From Erythrobacter neustonensis (GTDB taxonomy: Bacteria > Pseudomonadota > Alphaproteobacteria > Sphingomonadales > Sphingomonadaceae), in contig NZ_CP016033.1 of assembly GCF_001663175.1 (NCBI RefSeq), positions 1,364,001 through 1,428,000 on the forward strand: a stretch of 64,000 nt of DNA, read 5' to 3'. The position numbers and the translations under genes are program-made. A model generated the notes under the pieces. The model searched no databases. It was given only the letters and a program-made list of their open reading frames with translations, and was not told the DNA's origin. This document shows positions 56,689 to 64,000 of the stretch, in pieces; position 1 is the stretch's first letter, and each line of letters starts with the position of its first letter.

Positions 56689-59277
56689 ATGACGCGCAAG
56701 TTCGCTACGATTGCCTGCGGCCTGTTGGCCGGAAGTGCCTTGACCACCCCTGCCTTTGCCCAAAGCAACCAGGAGAGCGGTGCGACCACCGATGACAATG
56801 TCATCATCGTGACCGCCACCCGCCGCGCGCAGGACGTGCAGGACATTCCGCTGGCGGTGACCGCGCTGGCGCCCGCACAGCTTGAATCGCAGCGTGTCGT
56901 CAACATCCAGCAGATCGCGGCGCTCGCACCCTCCTTCACTGCCAGCCAAGCGCAGCTCGCTTCGGGCTCGGTCGTGCTGCGCGTGCGCGGCGTGGGCACC
57001 ACGTCGAACAATATCGGCTTCGAAAGCGCGGTCGGCATCTTCGTCGACGGTGCCTACCAGTCGCGTCCCGGCGTCGCCCTGTCCGAATTCGTCGATGTCG
57101 AACGCGTCGAAGTGCTGCGCGGCCCGCAGGGCACGCTGTTCGGCCGCAACACCTCGGCCGGCGCGCTCAACATTACCAACGTCCGCCCCGATGTCACCGA
57201 ATTCGGCGGCTTCGTGAACGCCGAATACGGCAATTTCGACGAGAAGAGCCTGCAGGGCGCGATCAACCTGCCGATCGTCAAGGACACGCTCGCGTTGCGT
57301 CTGACGGGCGCCTGGCGCGAACGCGACGGCTTCCTCGACGTGGTCAACCGTTCGGGCGCCAAGATCGGCGAGACCAACACTGTCGACCAGTGGCTGGTGC
57401 GCGGCCAGATCGGCTGGGACACCGAAAGCGGGCTGCGCGGGCGGATCATCGCCGACTATTCCAAGAGCAATTCGAGCTGCTGCGGCGCGATCGAACTCTA
57501 TCAGTCGCCCGCCGTCACACTGGGCGCCTATCAGGCGGTCGGGCTGGGCGCGAATGGCGGCAACGGCCAGCCCTTCGTCGCGACCGCGCCGTTCGATCAG
57601 GGCGGGTTCGAGCGGGCGATGGACAACCGTGTGGTTTCGGCCAATTTCGCCCCGCGCGCGGATGTCGACAACTACGGCGTGACCGGCGAGCTTGAGTTCC
57701 CGCTGTCCGAAAATGCCGACATCATCTTCATCGGTTCCTATCGCAAATACGAAAGCTTCGAAGCTTACGATTCGGACTTCACCGGGCTCGACATCTTTAA
57801 CGTCACCGGGCTCGAGCTCGATCTCGAAACCTGGACCGGCGAATTGCGGCTTCAGGGCGAGGCTGCGGGCGGCAGGCTCAACTACATGGTCGGCGGCTTC
57901 TATTCGGACGAGCAGATCGACCAGTCGGGCAGCTTCGCGCTCGGTCAGGATTATGGCGAAAATGTCGGCGCGCTGCTGTTCGCGGCGACGGGCGGCGCGC
58001 TCGGTCCCAACCCGCTGACGGTGTTCACCGGCCGCGATCCGGCGGGCACCACCAACACCAACCGCTTCCAGCAGAGCGCCAAGAGCTACGCGGTCTTCAC
58101 GCACAACTCGTTCGAGATCACCGACGGCCTCGAACTGACGCTGGGTGCGCGCTATTCGTGGGAAGAAAAGTCGGGCGCCTTCACGCAGACCGCGGTCAAC
58201 AACCAGATCTGCCCCGCGGTGATCGGCTCGATCCAGGGCGGGTTCGTTCCCGGCGCGCTGGTCGGTCCGCTGACGCAGCTCGGCTGCTTCGGCTTCACCG
58301 CACCGGTCAATCTGCCGCAGGCGACCGCAGCGGGCGGGGGCGCGGTCGGCGCGACCTTCCGCGCGCTTCTGCCGCGCACCTTCCAGACCGATTTCGAGGA
58401 CGAGGAGCTGATCTACACCGCCAAGCTCGGCTACGAAATCAGCCCGTCGATCAGCACCTATGCCAGCTTCACGCACGGCTACAAGGCGGGCGGGATCAAC
58501 CTCGATACAACCGCTGCGGTGGGCGGCGCCGACCCGCGCTTCAAGTCGGAAGAGGTCGATGCCTACGAACTGGGCGTCAAGGCGCAGAGCGCCGACCGTT
58601 CGGTCACCGTCAACGTCGCTGCCTTCTATGAGAAGTTCAGCGACTTCCAGGTGCTCGAATTCACCGGCACCGCCTTTGCCACCTTCAACGTGCCCAAGGC
58701 CAACACCCGCGGGGTCGAAATCGAAAGCCTGCTGCGTCCCGCAGACGGTCTGACGATCAACCTGGCTGCGACCTTCCTCGAGGCGAGCTATCCCGACGAT
58801 TGCGCCGGCGACCAGATCGCCCCGCAGGTGGTGTCGCTGTGCGGCAATGACCTGACCAACGCGCCGCGGATCATCGCGCTTGCCGGCGCGATGTGGGAAA
58901 AGCCGCTGAGCGACAATGTCGAGTTCTTCGTCTCGGGCCAGGTCCGCGCCGAAGGCGACCAGCGCACCTCGACGCAGGCGATCGTTCCGCCGAGCGCGGC
59001 GCAGATCGCCGCACTCGGGCCGCAAGCTGCGGTTGCGGCACAGCCGCTGATCGTGGCCGACATCCAGGACGGCAAGGCCTTCGTCAATGCCCGCGCAGGC
59101 CTGCGGTTCGCGGGCGGCAGGTACTCGCTCGAAGGCTGGGTCAACAACCTTACCGACGAAGTGGTACGCGGGGTGACCTTCAATACCACGCTGCGCGGTT
59201 CGGGTGCGGCCAACTCGCGTTCGGCCTTCACGCTGCCGCCGCGCCAGTATGGCGTCACGCTGCGCGCGAAGTTCTGA
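56689..59277 (+). CDS. TonB-dependent receptor, sphingomonad type
   Basis: An 862-residue outer-membrane receptor. The signal peptide ends at AFAQ (about 25). TonB-box-like DNVIIVTA is at 36-43, followed by TRRAQDVQDIPLAVTALAP, typical of the large sphingomonad receptor class. The plug has VLRVRGVGTTSNNIGFESAVGIFVDGAYQSR and LRGPQGTLFGRNTSAGALNI. The barrel ends in Phe (VTLRAKF). ATG at 56689 with GAGAGAGGGAAAC upstream. Codon use is strongly biased. Its position before the acyl-CoA dehydrogenase locus suggests, but does not show, uptake of a lipid-like or aromatic substrate. Confidence 0.93.
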   Translation: MTRKFATIACGLLAGSALTTPAFAQSNQESGATTDDNVIIVTATRRAQDVQDIPLAVTALAPAQLESQRVVNIQQIAALAPSFTASQAQLASGSVVLRVRGVGTTSNNIGFESAVGIFVDGAYQSRPGVALSEFVDVERVEVLRGPQGTLFGRNTSAGALNITNVRPDVTEFGGFVNAEYGNFDEKSLQGAINLPIVKDTLALRLTGAWRERDGFLDVVNRSGAKIGETNTVDQWLVRGQIGWDTESGLRGRIIADYSKSNSSCCGAIELYQSPAVTLGAYQAVGLGANGGNGQPFVATAPFDQGGFERAMDNRVVSANFAPRADVDNYGVTGELEFPLSENADIIFIGSYRKYESFEAYDSDFTGLDIFNVTGLELDLETWTGELRLQGEAAGGRLNYMVGGFYSDEQIDQSGSFALGQDYGENVGALLFAATGGALGPNPLTVFTGRDPAGTTNTNRFQQSAKSYAVFTHNSFEITDGLELTLGARYSWEEKSGAFTQTAVNNQICPAVIGSIQGGFVPGALVGPLTQLGCFGFTAPVNLPQATAAGGGAVGATFRALLPRTFQTDFEDEELIYTAKLGYEISPSISTYASFTHGYKAGGINLDTTAAVGGADPRFKSEEVDAYELGVKAQSADRSVTVNVAAFYEKFSDFQVLEFTGTAFATFNVPKANTRGVEIESLLRPADGLTINLAATFLEASYPDDCAGDQIAPQVVSLCGNDLTNAPRIIALAGAMWEKPLSDNVEFFVSGQVRAEGDQRTSTQAIVPPSAAQIAALGPQAAVAAQPLIVADIQDGKAFVNARAGLRFAGGRYSLEGWVNNLTDEVVRGVTFNTTLRGSGAANSRSAFTLPPRQYGVTLRAKF

Positions 59278-59316
59278 GCGTTTAGCACACGTTAGCTCCG
59301 GAAAGGAGCGGGAGAG

Positions 59317-59351
59317 GGGGGCGGCTCGGGCGACTGGGCCGCCCCTTTTTT
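59317..59351 (+). terminator. Rho-independent terminator after the TonB receptor
   Basis: GGGGCGGCTC (59318-59327) pairs with GGGCCGCCCC (59336-59345) with one wobble. A T6 run follows at 59346-59351. It ends the receptor transcript. Confidence 0.92.
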
Positions 59352-59354
59352 GTC

Positions 59355-59464
59355 TTGCGTTCGCCCCTCCGGGCGAGCGTCCTCGGTGCGTTCCCCTTCG
59401 CTTTGCTACGGGAGCACCTGCGGCCCGGGCGCGTGCGCTCACGGTCGCGGTCGCTTCGCGGCCG
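59355..59464 (+). repeat. 3'-end hairpin repeat, copy R3
   Basis: TCGCCC-CTCC-GGGCGA is followed by GCGTCCTCGGTGC, GCACCTGCGGC and a GGTCGC...GCGGCC hairpin. The arrangement is as in R1 and R2 but with the first stem rebuilt from different bases. It starts just after the receptor terminator. Confidence 0.72.
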
Positions 59465-59503
59465 ATCCAGTGCAGTTTGGCAAGGTGAGCGCGATTGCGC
59501 ACA

Positions 59504-59540
59504 AAGAAGGCGGCCCGTTGCGGGGCCGCCTTCTTATTTC
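59504..59540 (+). terminator. Second terminator-like hairpin
   Basis: AAGAAGGCGGCCC (59504-59516) pairs perfectly over 13 bp with GGGCCGCCTTCTT (59523-59535), followed by ATTTC. It lies between repeats R3 and R4, in the gap between the receptor and the convergent acyl-CoA dehydrogenase gene. With TT-rich flanks on one side and AA on the other, it could work in both directions. Confidence 0.8.
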
Positions 59541-59592
59541 GATCTTCGTGCCAGAACGGCCGCGCTAGCGACCGCAAGGCCGGGGTCGAAGC

Positions 59593-59696
59593 CGAAGGCT
59601 TAGACGTGCAAAGCACACCTGCAAGGCCGCCCGCAGCGGCTCCGCAGCGGTGCGGAGCACGTCTAGCGAGGACGTGCCTGCGGAGGCTGGCACGCC
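59593..59696 (-). repeat. 3'-end hairpin repeat, copy R4 (minus strand)
   Basis: Read on the minus strand it runs GTGCCAGC-CTCC-GCAGGCAC, GTCCTCGCTAGACGTGCTCCGCACC, then further G+C-rich arms and CAGGTGTGC. It begins 8 bp after the stop of the acyl-CoA dehydrogenase gene, in that gene's own orientation, as R1-R3 do for theirs. Confidence 0.7.
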
Positions 59697-59703
59697 AACA
59701 ACC

Positions 59704-60867
59704 TCACATACTCCTTGCGATCAGCATCTTCATGATCTCGTTGCTGCCGCCATAGATCCGCGCGATGCGGGTGTCGCGGTACATCCGGGCGATCGCATAA
59801 TCGTTGATGTAGCCCGCACCGCCGTGGAATTGCAGACACTTGTCGACGACCTCGCTTTGCAGTTCGGTCACCCAGTATTTCGCCATGCTCGCGGTCGCGA
59901 CATCGAGCTTGCCTTCGAGCAGCTTGGCGATGCAGTCGTTGACGAAGACGCGGGCCGCAGTGCCGCGCGCCTTCAGGTCGGCGAGGGTGAATTGGGTGTT
60001 CTGGAAATCCCAGATCGTCTTGCCGAAGGCCTTGCGGTTCTTGACATATTCGACCGTCACATCGAGCGCCTTCTCGATCCCGGTAATCGCGTTCATCGCG
60101 ATCACCAGACGTTCCTGTGGCAGCTCGCCCATCAACTGGTAGAACCCGCGCCCTTCGACCCCGCCGAGCAGATTATCCGCGGGAATGAAGACGTTGTCGA
60201 AGAACAGTTCGCTGGTGTCCTGTGCATCGAGCCCGATCTTGTCGAGCTTCTTGCCGCGCGCGAACCCTTCTGCGCCTTCGGTTTCGAGCAGCAGCAGCGA
60301 GATGCCCTTGGCGCCTTCGGCCGGATCGGTCTTGGCAACCACGATGATGAAATCGGCCAGCTGCCCGTTCGAAATCCACGTCTTCGACCCGTTCAGCCGG
60401 TAGCCGTTGCCGTCCTTCAGCGCGGTGGTCTTGATGCTCTGAAGGTCGGACCCGGCATCGGGTTCGCTCATCGCGATCGCGCTGACGAGGTCGCCGGTCA
60501 CCAGCCGGGGCAGGTATTTTTGTTTCTGTTCTTCAGTGCCGTGGCGCACCAGATAGGGCAGGATGATGGTGTTGTGCAGGCTCGCGCCGAAGCCTTCGAC
60601 GCCGTGCTTGGCCTGCTGGTCGATCACCACCATGTCGTGCCGGAAGTCCCCGCCGTGGCCCCCATATTCGGTCGGCACCGACACGCCGAGCAGCCCTGCG
60701 GCGCCCGCTTCGCGCCAGAACTCGCGTTCGACCATTCCGTCCTCGCGCCACTTGTGAACGCGCTTCTCGGGGGCATGCTGCTGGTAGAACTTGCCGACCG
60801 CATCGGCAAAGATCGCGATTTCCTCTTCTTCCATGAAGGCCGGTTGCGGCACGTCGATGACAGGCAT
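59704..60867 (-). CDS. Acyl-CoA dehydrogenase (long-chain/isovaleryl-like)
   Basis: A 387-residue flavoenzyme introducing the alpha-beta double bond in acyl-CoA beta-oxidation. FAD/substrate motifs: IAMSEPDAGSDLQSIKTTA (about 131-149), NGSKTWISNG, KAFGKTIWDFQNTQF and the C-terminal GGAGYINDYAIARMYRDTRIARIYGGSNEIMK. The site that holds the catalytic Glu in short/medium-chain enzymes is Gly (IYGG); Glu265 in NAITGIEKAL aligns with the catalytic Glu of long-chain/isovaleryl enzymes. A parS site lies 25 bp before its start codon. Confidence 0.94.
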   Translation of the reverse strand: MPVIDVPQPAFMEEEEIAIFADAVGKFYQQHAPEKRVHKWREDGMVEREFWREAGAAGLLGVSVPTEYGGHGGDFRHDMVVIDQQAKHGVEGFGASLHNTIILPYLVRHGTEEQKQKYLPRLVTGDLVSAIAMSEPDAGSDLQSIKTTALKDGNGYRLNGSKTWISNGQLADFIIVVAKTDPAEGAKGISLLLLETEGAEGFARGKKLDKIGLDAQDTSELFFDNVFIPADNLLGGVEGRGFYQLMGELPQERLVIAMNAITGIEKALDVTVEYVKNRKAFGKTIWDFQNTQFTLADLKARGTAARVFVNDCIAKLLEGKLDVATASMAKYWVTELQSEVVDKCLQFHGGAGYINDYAIARMYRDTRIARIYGGSNEIMKMLIARSM

Positions 60868-60891
60868 CTTTTTCTCCTGGTGATCGGCAGA

Positions 60892-60907
60892 TGTTTCACG
60901 TGAAACA
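60892..60907. promoter_or_regulatory. parS: parS centromere site 2
   Basis: A second perfect TGTTTCACGTGAAACA, in the short region upstream of the acyl-CoA dehydrogenase gene and 46 kb from parS site 1. ParB loading here could affect the adjacent promoter. Confidence 0.93.
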
Positions 60908-60928
60908 CGCGAGAGAAGGCAGGTGAGG

Positions 60929-60957
60929 CGGGGTCTAAACGGGGTCTGGAGGGGGTC
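60929..60957 (+). repeat. 11-bp-phased GGGGTCT repeats next to parS site 2
   Basis: GGGGTCT at 60930-60936 and 60941-60947 and GGGGGTC at 60951-60957 follow parS by 23 bp. AACGGGGTCTGGA (60938-60950) is identical to the array beside parS site 1. GACCCCC at 60980-60986 adds a facing copy. The array has the same orientation relative to + strand coordinates as at site 1. Confidence 0.7.
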
Positions 60958-61010
60958 AAAAAGGGCTCAAACCCCGATCGACCCCCTGCCAGAACCGGTC
61001 ACAGCGCCGC

Positions 61011-61784
61011 TTACTTTCCGGTCCAGTTGGGCTTGCGCTTTTCGGCAAAGGCGGCCGCGCCTTCGCGCGCGTCATGGCTGACGAAGACCGGGCCGATCAG
61101 CTGGCCCTGCTTGGCGTAGCGGTCTTCATGCGCCCAGCTGCGCGACTGCTTCATCACTGCCTTGGACACCTTGACCGCGAGCGGGCCGTTGGCCGCGATC
61201 TTCGCGGCCAGCGCCTTGGCGCCTTCAAGCGCGCTGCCTTCGGTCACCTGGTTGATGAGGCCAAGCTGGTAAGCGCGCTCCGCATCGATGAAATCGCCGG
61301 TCAGCGCGAGTTCGAGCGCGATGCGTTCGGGGATCTGGTCGGGCAGCATCATCACCCCGCCGGCCGCGGCAACAAGCCCGCGCTTCACTTCGGGAATGCC
61401 GAACTTGGCATTGGCATTCGCGACGACCAGATCGCAGGCGATCATCAGTTCGAGCCCGCCGGCCAGCGCATAGCCTTCGACCGCGGCGATCAGCGGCTTG
61501 GCCGGAGGGGCCTGCACCACGCCGCCGAACCCCTTGCCTTCGACCGACGGGCTTTCGCCGCGCAGGAAGCCTTTCAAATCCATGCCCGAGCAGAACGTGC
61601 CGCCCGCGCCGGTGATGATCCCGACGCGCAGATCGTCCTCGGCATCGAGCCGCTCCATCGCTGCGGCGATGCCTTCGGCGGCGGCCTTGGTCATCGCGTT
61701 CTTGGCTTCGGGGCGGTTGATGGTGACGATGAGGACGCCGTCCTCGACTTCGGTCAGCACTTCAGGCGCAGCGGTCTCGCTCAC
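61011..61784 (-). CDS. Enoyl-CoA hydratase/isomerase family (crotonase)
   Basis: A 257-residue enzyme, probably hydrating enoyl-CoA in beta-oxidation. Oxyanion-hole motifs are GTFCSGMDLKGFL (about 62-74) and EGYALAGGLELMIACDLV (about 103-120). The two acids expected in active hydratases, Glu112 and Glu132, are both present 20 residues apart. The same strand continues to the acyl-CoA dehydrogenase gene after a 143-bp gap holding parS. It is divergent from the thiolase gene across a palindromic operator. Confidence 0.9.
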   Translation of the reverse strand: MSETAAPEVLTEVEDGVLIVTINRPEAKNAMTKAAAEGIAAAMERLDAEDDLRVGIITGAGGTFCSGMDLKGFLRGESPSVEGKGFGGVVQAPPAKPLIAAVEGYALAGGLELMIACDLVVANANAKFGIPEVKRGLVAAAGGVMMLPDQIPERIALELALTGDFIDAERAYQLGLINQVTEGSALEGAKALAAKIAANGPLAVKVSKAVMKQSRSWAHEDRYAKQGQLIGPVFVSHDAREGAAAFAEKRKPNWTGK

Positions 61785-61799
61785 AGGCTCTCTCCCTAT

Positions 61800-61879
61800 C
61801 GAAAATGCGATTGCGTTTCGAAACGCAATTCTTGTGCGAGTGGTGCAGCCGGTTTACGGATGCGTCAACCGCATTTTCG
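61800..61879. promoter_or_regulatory. Divergent operator region with a perfect 20-bp palindrome
   Basis: ATTGCGTTTCGAAACGCAAT (61810-61829) is a perfect palindrome between the divergent hydratase and thiolase genes. A further 10-bp inverted pair, CGAAAATGCG (61800-61809) and CGCATTTTCG (61870-61879), flanks it. The size and symmetry suit a TetR- or FadR-like dimeric repressor of fatty-acid degradation; no regulator gene is visible in the window. Confidence 0.7.
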
Positions 61880-61899
61880 CTACATGGGAGAGGACCATC

Positions 61900-63168
61900 A
61901 TGGCCGAAGCATACATCATCGACGCAGTGCGCACCCCGCGCGGGATCGGCAAGCAGGGCAAGGGCGCGCTGGCCGCGCAGCACCCGCAGCACCTCGCCGC
62001 GACGGTCCTCAAGGCGATCAAGGAGCGCAACAACCTCGACACCGCGACGGTCGACGATGTGATCTGGTCGGTGTCGACACAGGACGGGATGCAGGCGGGC
62101 GACATGGGCCGGATGGCGGCATTGGACGCAGGCTTCGATATTACCTCGAGCGGTACCACGCTTGACCGGTTCTGCGGCGGCGGGATCACCAGCGTTGCGC
62201 TGGCCTCCGCACAGGTGATGAGCGGGATGGAAGATTGCGTGATCGCCGGCGGCACCGAGATGATGAGCCTGACCGCCGCGATGTCGCAGGAAAAGATGAA
62301 GGCGGGGATCAAGCCGCCGATGATGGGCAGCTACAACGAACGGCTGCAGGCGGTGCATCCGCAGTCGCACCAGGGCATCTGCGGCGATGCGATCGCCTCG
62401 AAGGAGGGCTTCACCCGCGAGGAGCTGGACGAGGTCGGCTACCGTTCGCAGCAGCGCGCGGCGCAGGCGGTTGCCGAGGGGCGCTTTGCCAAGTCGGTGG
62501 TGCCGGTGGTGGCCGATGACGGCACCGTGCTGCTCGACCACGACGAATATGCGCGGCCCCAGACCACGCGCGAGGATCTGGCGAAGCTCGAACCCGCCTT
62601 CCCCAAGATCGCCGATGTGCCATTGGACGCCGAAGGCACCACCTTCCGCAAGCTGATCAACAAGAAGTATCCCGATCTGGAGATCAAGCATTTCCACCAT
62701 GCGGGCAACAGCTCGGGCGTGGTCGATGGCGCAGCTGCGGTGCTGATCGCGTCGAAGGATTACGCGCAAAAGCACGGTTTGAAGCCGCGTGCGCGCATCG
62801 TTGCCACCGCCAACATGGGCGATGATCCGACGCTGATGCTCAATGCACCCGTCCCGGCGGCGAAGAAGGTGCTGGCCAAGGCGGGGCTGACCAAGGACGA
62901 TATCGACCTGTTCGAAATCAACGAAGCCTTCGCGGTGGTCGCGGCCAAGTTCGTGCGCGATCTCGAGCTTGATTGGGACAAGGTCAATGTGAACGGCGGC
63001 TCGATCGCCTTGGGCCACCCGATCGGGGCAACGGGGTCGATCCTGATCGGCACGATCGTCGACGAACTGGAGCGGCGCGGCGGGCGCTATGGCCTCGTGA
63101 CGATGTGCGCAGCAGGCGGCATGGCCCCGGCGATCATCGTCGAACGGGTCGAAGACTTCGTCGACTGA
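61900..63168 (+). CDS. Acetyl-CoA C-acyltransferase (thiolase)
   Basis: A 422-residue thiolase closing the beta-oxidation cycle. Nucleophile Cys92 is in LDRFCGGGITSVALA. NEAFAVV, GHPIGATGS with its His, and MCAAGG with the second Cys are all present. Length and motifs match the bacterial FadA/acetyl-CoA acetyltransferase class. ATG at 61900, preceded by GGGAGAGGA. The next gene starts 11 bp after its stop, so they are co-transcribed. Confidence 0.95.
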   Translation: MAEAYIIDAVRTPRGIGKQGKGALAAQHPQHLAATVLKAIKERNNLDTATVDDVIWSVSTQDGMQAGDMGRMAALDAGFDITSSGTTLDRFCGGGITSVALASAQVMSGMEDCVIAGGTEMMSLTAAMSQEKMKAGIKPPMMGSYNERLQAVHPQSHQGICGDAIASKEGFTREELDEVGYRSQQRAAQAVAEGRFAKSVVPVVADDGTVLLDHDEYARPQTTREDLAKLEPAFPKIADVPLDAEGTTFRKLINKKYPDLEIKHFHHAGNSSGVVDGAAAVLIASKDYAQKHGLKPRARIVATANMGDDPTLMLNAPVPAAKKVLAKAGLTKDDIDLFEINEAFAVVAAKFVRDLELDWDKVNVNGGSIALGHPIGATGSILIGTIVDELERRGGRYGLVTMCAAGGMAPAIIVERVEDFVD

Positions 63169-63179
63169 GGCGCGGGGGC

Positions 63180-64000
63180 ATGATCGCCGACAACACGCCC
63201 GTCATCATCGGGGTGGGGCACTATTCGGAACGGGTCGGAGAGCCCGGTTACGAAGCCCTGTCCTATATGGACCTTGCAGGGCGCGCCTTGTCGGCGGCGA
63301 TTGCGGACAGCGCGGCGAGCGGTGACGTGGCAGGCGCCATCGACACGCTCGCCGCGATCCGCGCCTTCGAAATGTCGCGGCCCGACCGGAAACCCCCCTT
63401 CGGCGCGGCGGACAATGTACCGCGGGCGATTGCCAGGCGGGTCGGTGCCAATCCCGCGCGCGCGATCCTGACCACCACCGGCGGGCAGACCAACCAGCAG
63501 CTGGTGGGCGAATTTGCGACCGTGATTGCGGCGGGCGACAGTGCTTGCGCGGTGATCGTCGGCTCTGAGGCGATTTCGACCGTGCTGGCGCTCTCGGCCA
63601 AGGGTGAGACCCCCGACTGGTCGGAGGCCATCGGCGGCGATTTCGAGGATCAGGGCTTCGGGGTCGAGGAACTGCTCGAACCTGCGCTGATGGCGCACGG
63701 CGCGACCGGGGCGATCCCGCTTTATGCACTGGCCGAGAACGCCCGGCGGCACCGGCTGGGCATGGGGCTGGACGAATACCGCCGCGAAATCGGCAAGCTG
63801 TTTGCGCCCTTTACGCGCGTGGCAGCGGCGAACCCGCATTCGGCGGCGCCGGTCGAACGCAGCGCGGAGGAGCTCGCCGCGATCACCGACCGCAACCGCA
63901 TCGTCGCCGAACCCTATCCGCGCATGACCGTGGCGCGCGATCAGGTGAACCAGGCGGCGGCGGTCATCCTTGCCTCGGCGGGCCTTGCGCGCGCGCTCGG
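63180..64000 (+). CDS. Thiolase-like acetyl-CoA acetyltransferase family protein, partial
   Basis: Starts at ATG 63180 and is open to the window end (273 codons seen). N-terminal PVIIGVGHYSERVGEPGYEALSYMDLAGRAL and the GGQTNQQLVGEFATVIAAGDSACAVIVGSEAIS block belong to the SCP-x-like/thiolase-like family common in actinobacteria and sphingomonads. At the usual nucleophile position it has TTTGGQT and no Cys, as in noncanonical members, so classic thiolase chemistry is doubtful unless another residue serves. It follows the thiolase by 11 bp. Confidence 0.85.
   Translation, partial: MIADNTPVIIGVGHYSERVGEPGYEALSYMDLAGRALSAAIADSAASGDVAGAIDTLAAIRAFEMSRPDRKPPFGAADNVPRAIARRVGANPARAILTTTGGQTNQQLVGEFATVIAAGDSACAVIVGSEAISTVLALSAKGETPDWSEAIGGDFEDQGFGVEELLEPALMAHGATGAIPLYALAENARRHRLGMGLDEYRREIGKLFAPFTRVAAANPHSAAPVERSAEELAAITDRNRIVAEPYPRMTVARDQVNQAAAVILASAGLARAL

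Noticed and set aside
56638..59616. A 990-codon open frame on the minus strand opposite the receptor at 56689.
   Set aside because: Same reason: composition artefact of a GC-rich, codon-biased gene; it also runs through two terminators.
1..64000. CRISPR array, rRNA genes, cobalamin or other classic riboswitches, Fur boxes.
   Set aside because: I looked for spaced direct repeats, rRNA signatures, B12-box-like motifs before the TonB receptors and Fur-like palindromes and saw none convincing.

Overview
The window is GC-rich alphaproteobacterial chromosomal DNA. It most likely comes from Sphingomonadales, probably the Erythrobacteraceae (Erythrobacter/Porphyrobacter type). The reasons are four large TonB-dependent receptors, an NDUFA12 and DUF2155 gene pair, a heme oxygenase plus bacteriophytochrome pair, HWE-type histidine kinases, and an alphaproteobacterial tRNA-Trp/secE/nusG and rplK/rplA arrangement. 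Two perfect copies of the chromosomal parS site (16 bp, TGTTTCACGTGAAACA) lie at 14715 and 60892, which suggests the window is in the origin-proximal part of the main chromosome. No CRISPR array, rRNA, prophage or intact insertion sequence was seen.

Layout. 1-6.9 kb: the tail of an upstream gene, aguB, folK with a non-AUG start, tRNA-Lys, an unknown coiled-coil membrane protein, a queuosine-precursor transporter, a nucleoside transporter and a 2-oxoglutarate/Fe(II) oxygenase. 7-14.7 kb: an Oar-like TonB receptor with a Pho-box-like site, a MASE1 hybrid histidine kinase and a TonB-like protein. 14.7-20.6 kb: parS with G-rich repeats, then leftward operons bphO-bphP and telA-xpaC-like-PHA. 20.7-29.1 kb: DUF389, phospholipase D, a fatty acyl-AMP ligase, recX, DUF192, NDUFA12, DUF2155 and aat. 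29.2-31.4 kb: tRNA-Trp, an aspartic protease lipoprotein, secE and nusG.

31.4-48.4 kb is an accessory block lying between nusG and rplK, which are normally adjacent. It carries a four-gene two-component operon, a DUF2946-like/TonB receptor/PepSY cluster and a compact divergent cluster (cupredoxin and GGDEF-EAL leftward, DUF3034 and a secreted truncated haemoglobin rightward). A family of about 110-bp dispersed repeats is confined to this block. The divergent cluster is the best candidate for a poorly described system: a periplasmic copper/diatomic-gas module linked to cyclic-di-GMP.

48.4-64 kb: rplK-rplA with a strong terminator, a GNAT/polysaccharide deacetylase pair, a CinA-like protein, a flavin monooxygenase, two more TonB receptors, and a fatty-acid degradation locus (acyl-CoA dehydrogenase, enoyl-CoA hydratase, thiolase, thiolase-like protein). 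A perfect 20-bp palindrome lies between the divergent hydratase and thiolase genes.

A second repeat family, a variable-arm hairpin followed by GTCCTCG, sits just beyond the 3' end of four genes (27056, 31409, 59355, and 59593 on the minus strand). Family assignments below rest on motifs read by eye; no database search was possible.
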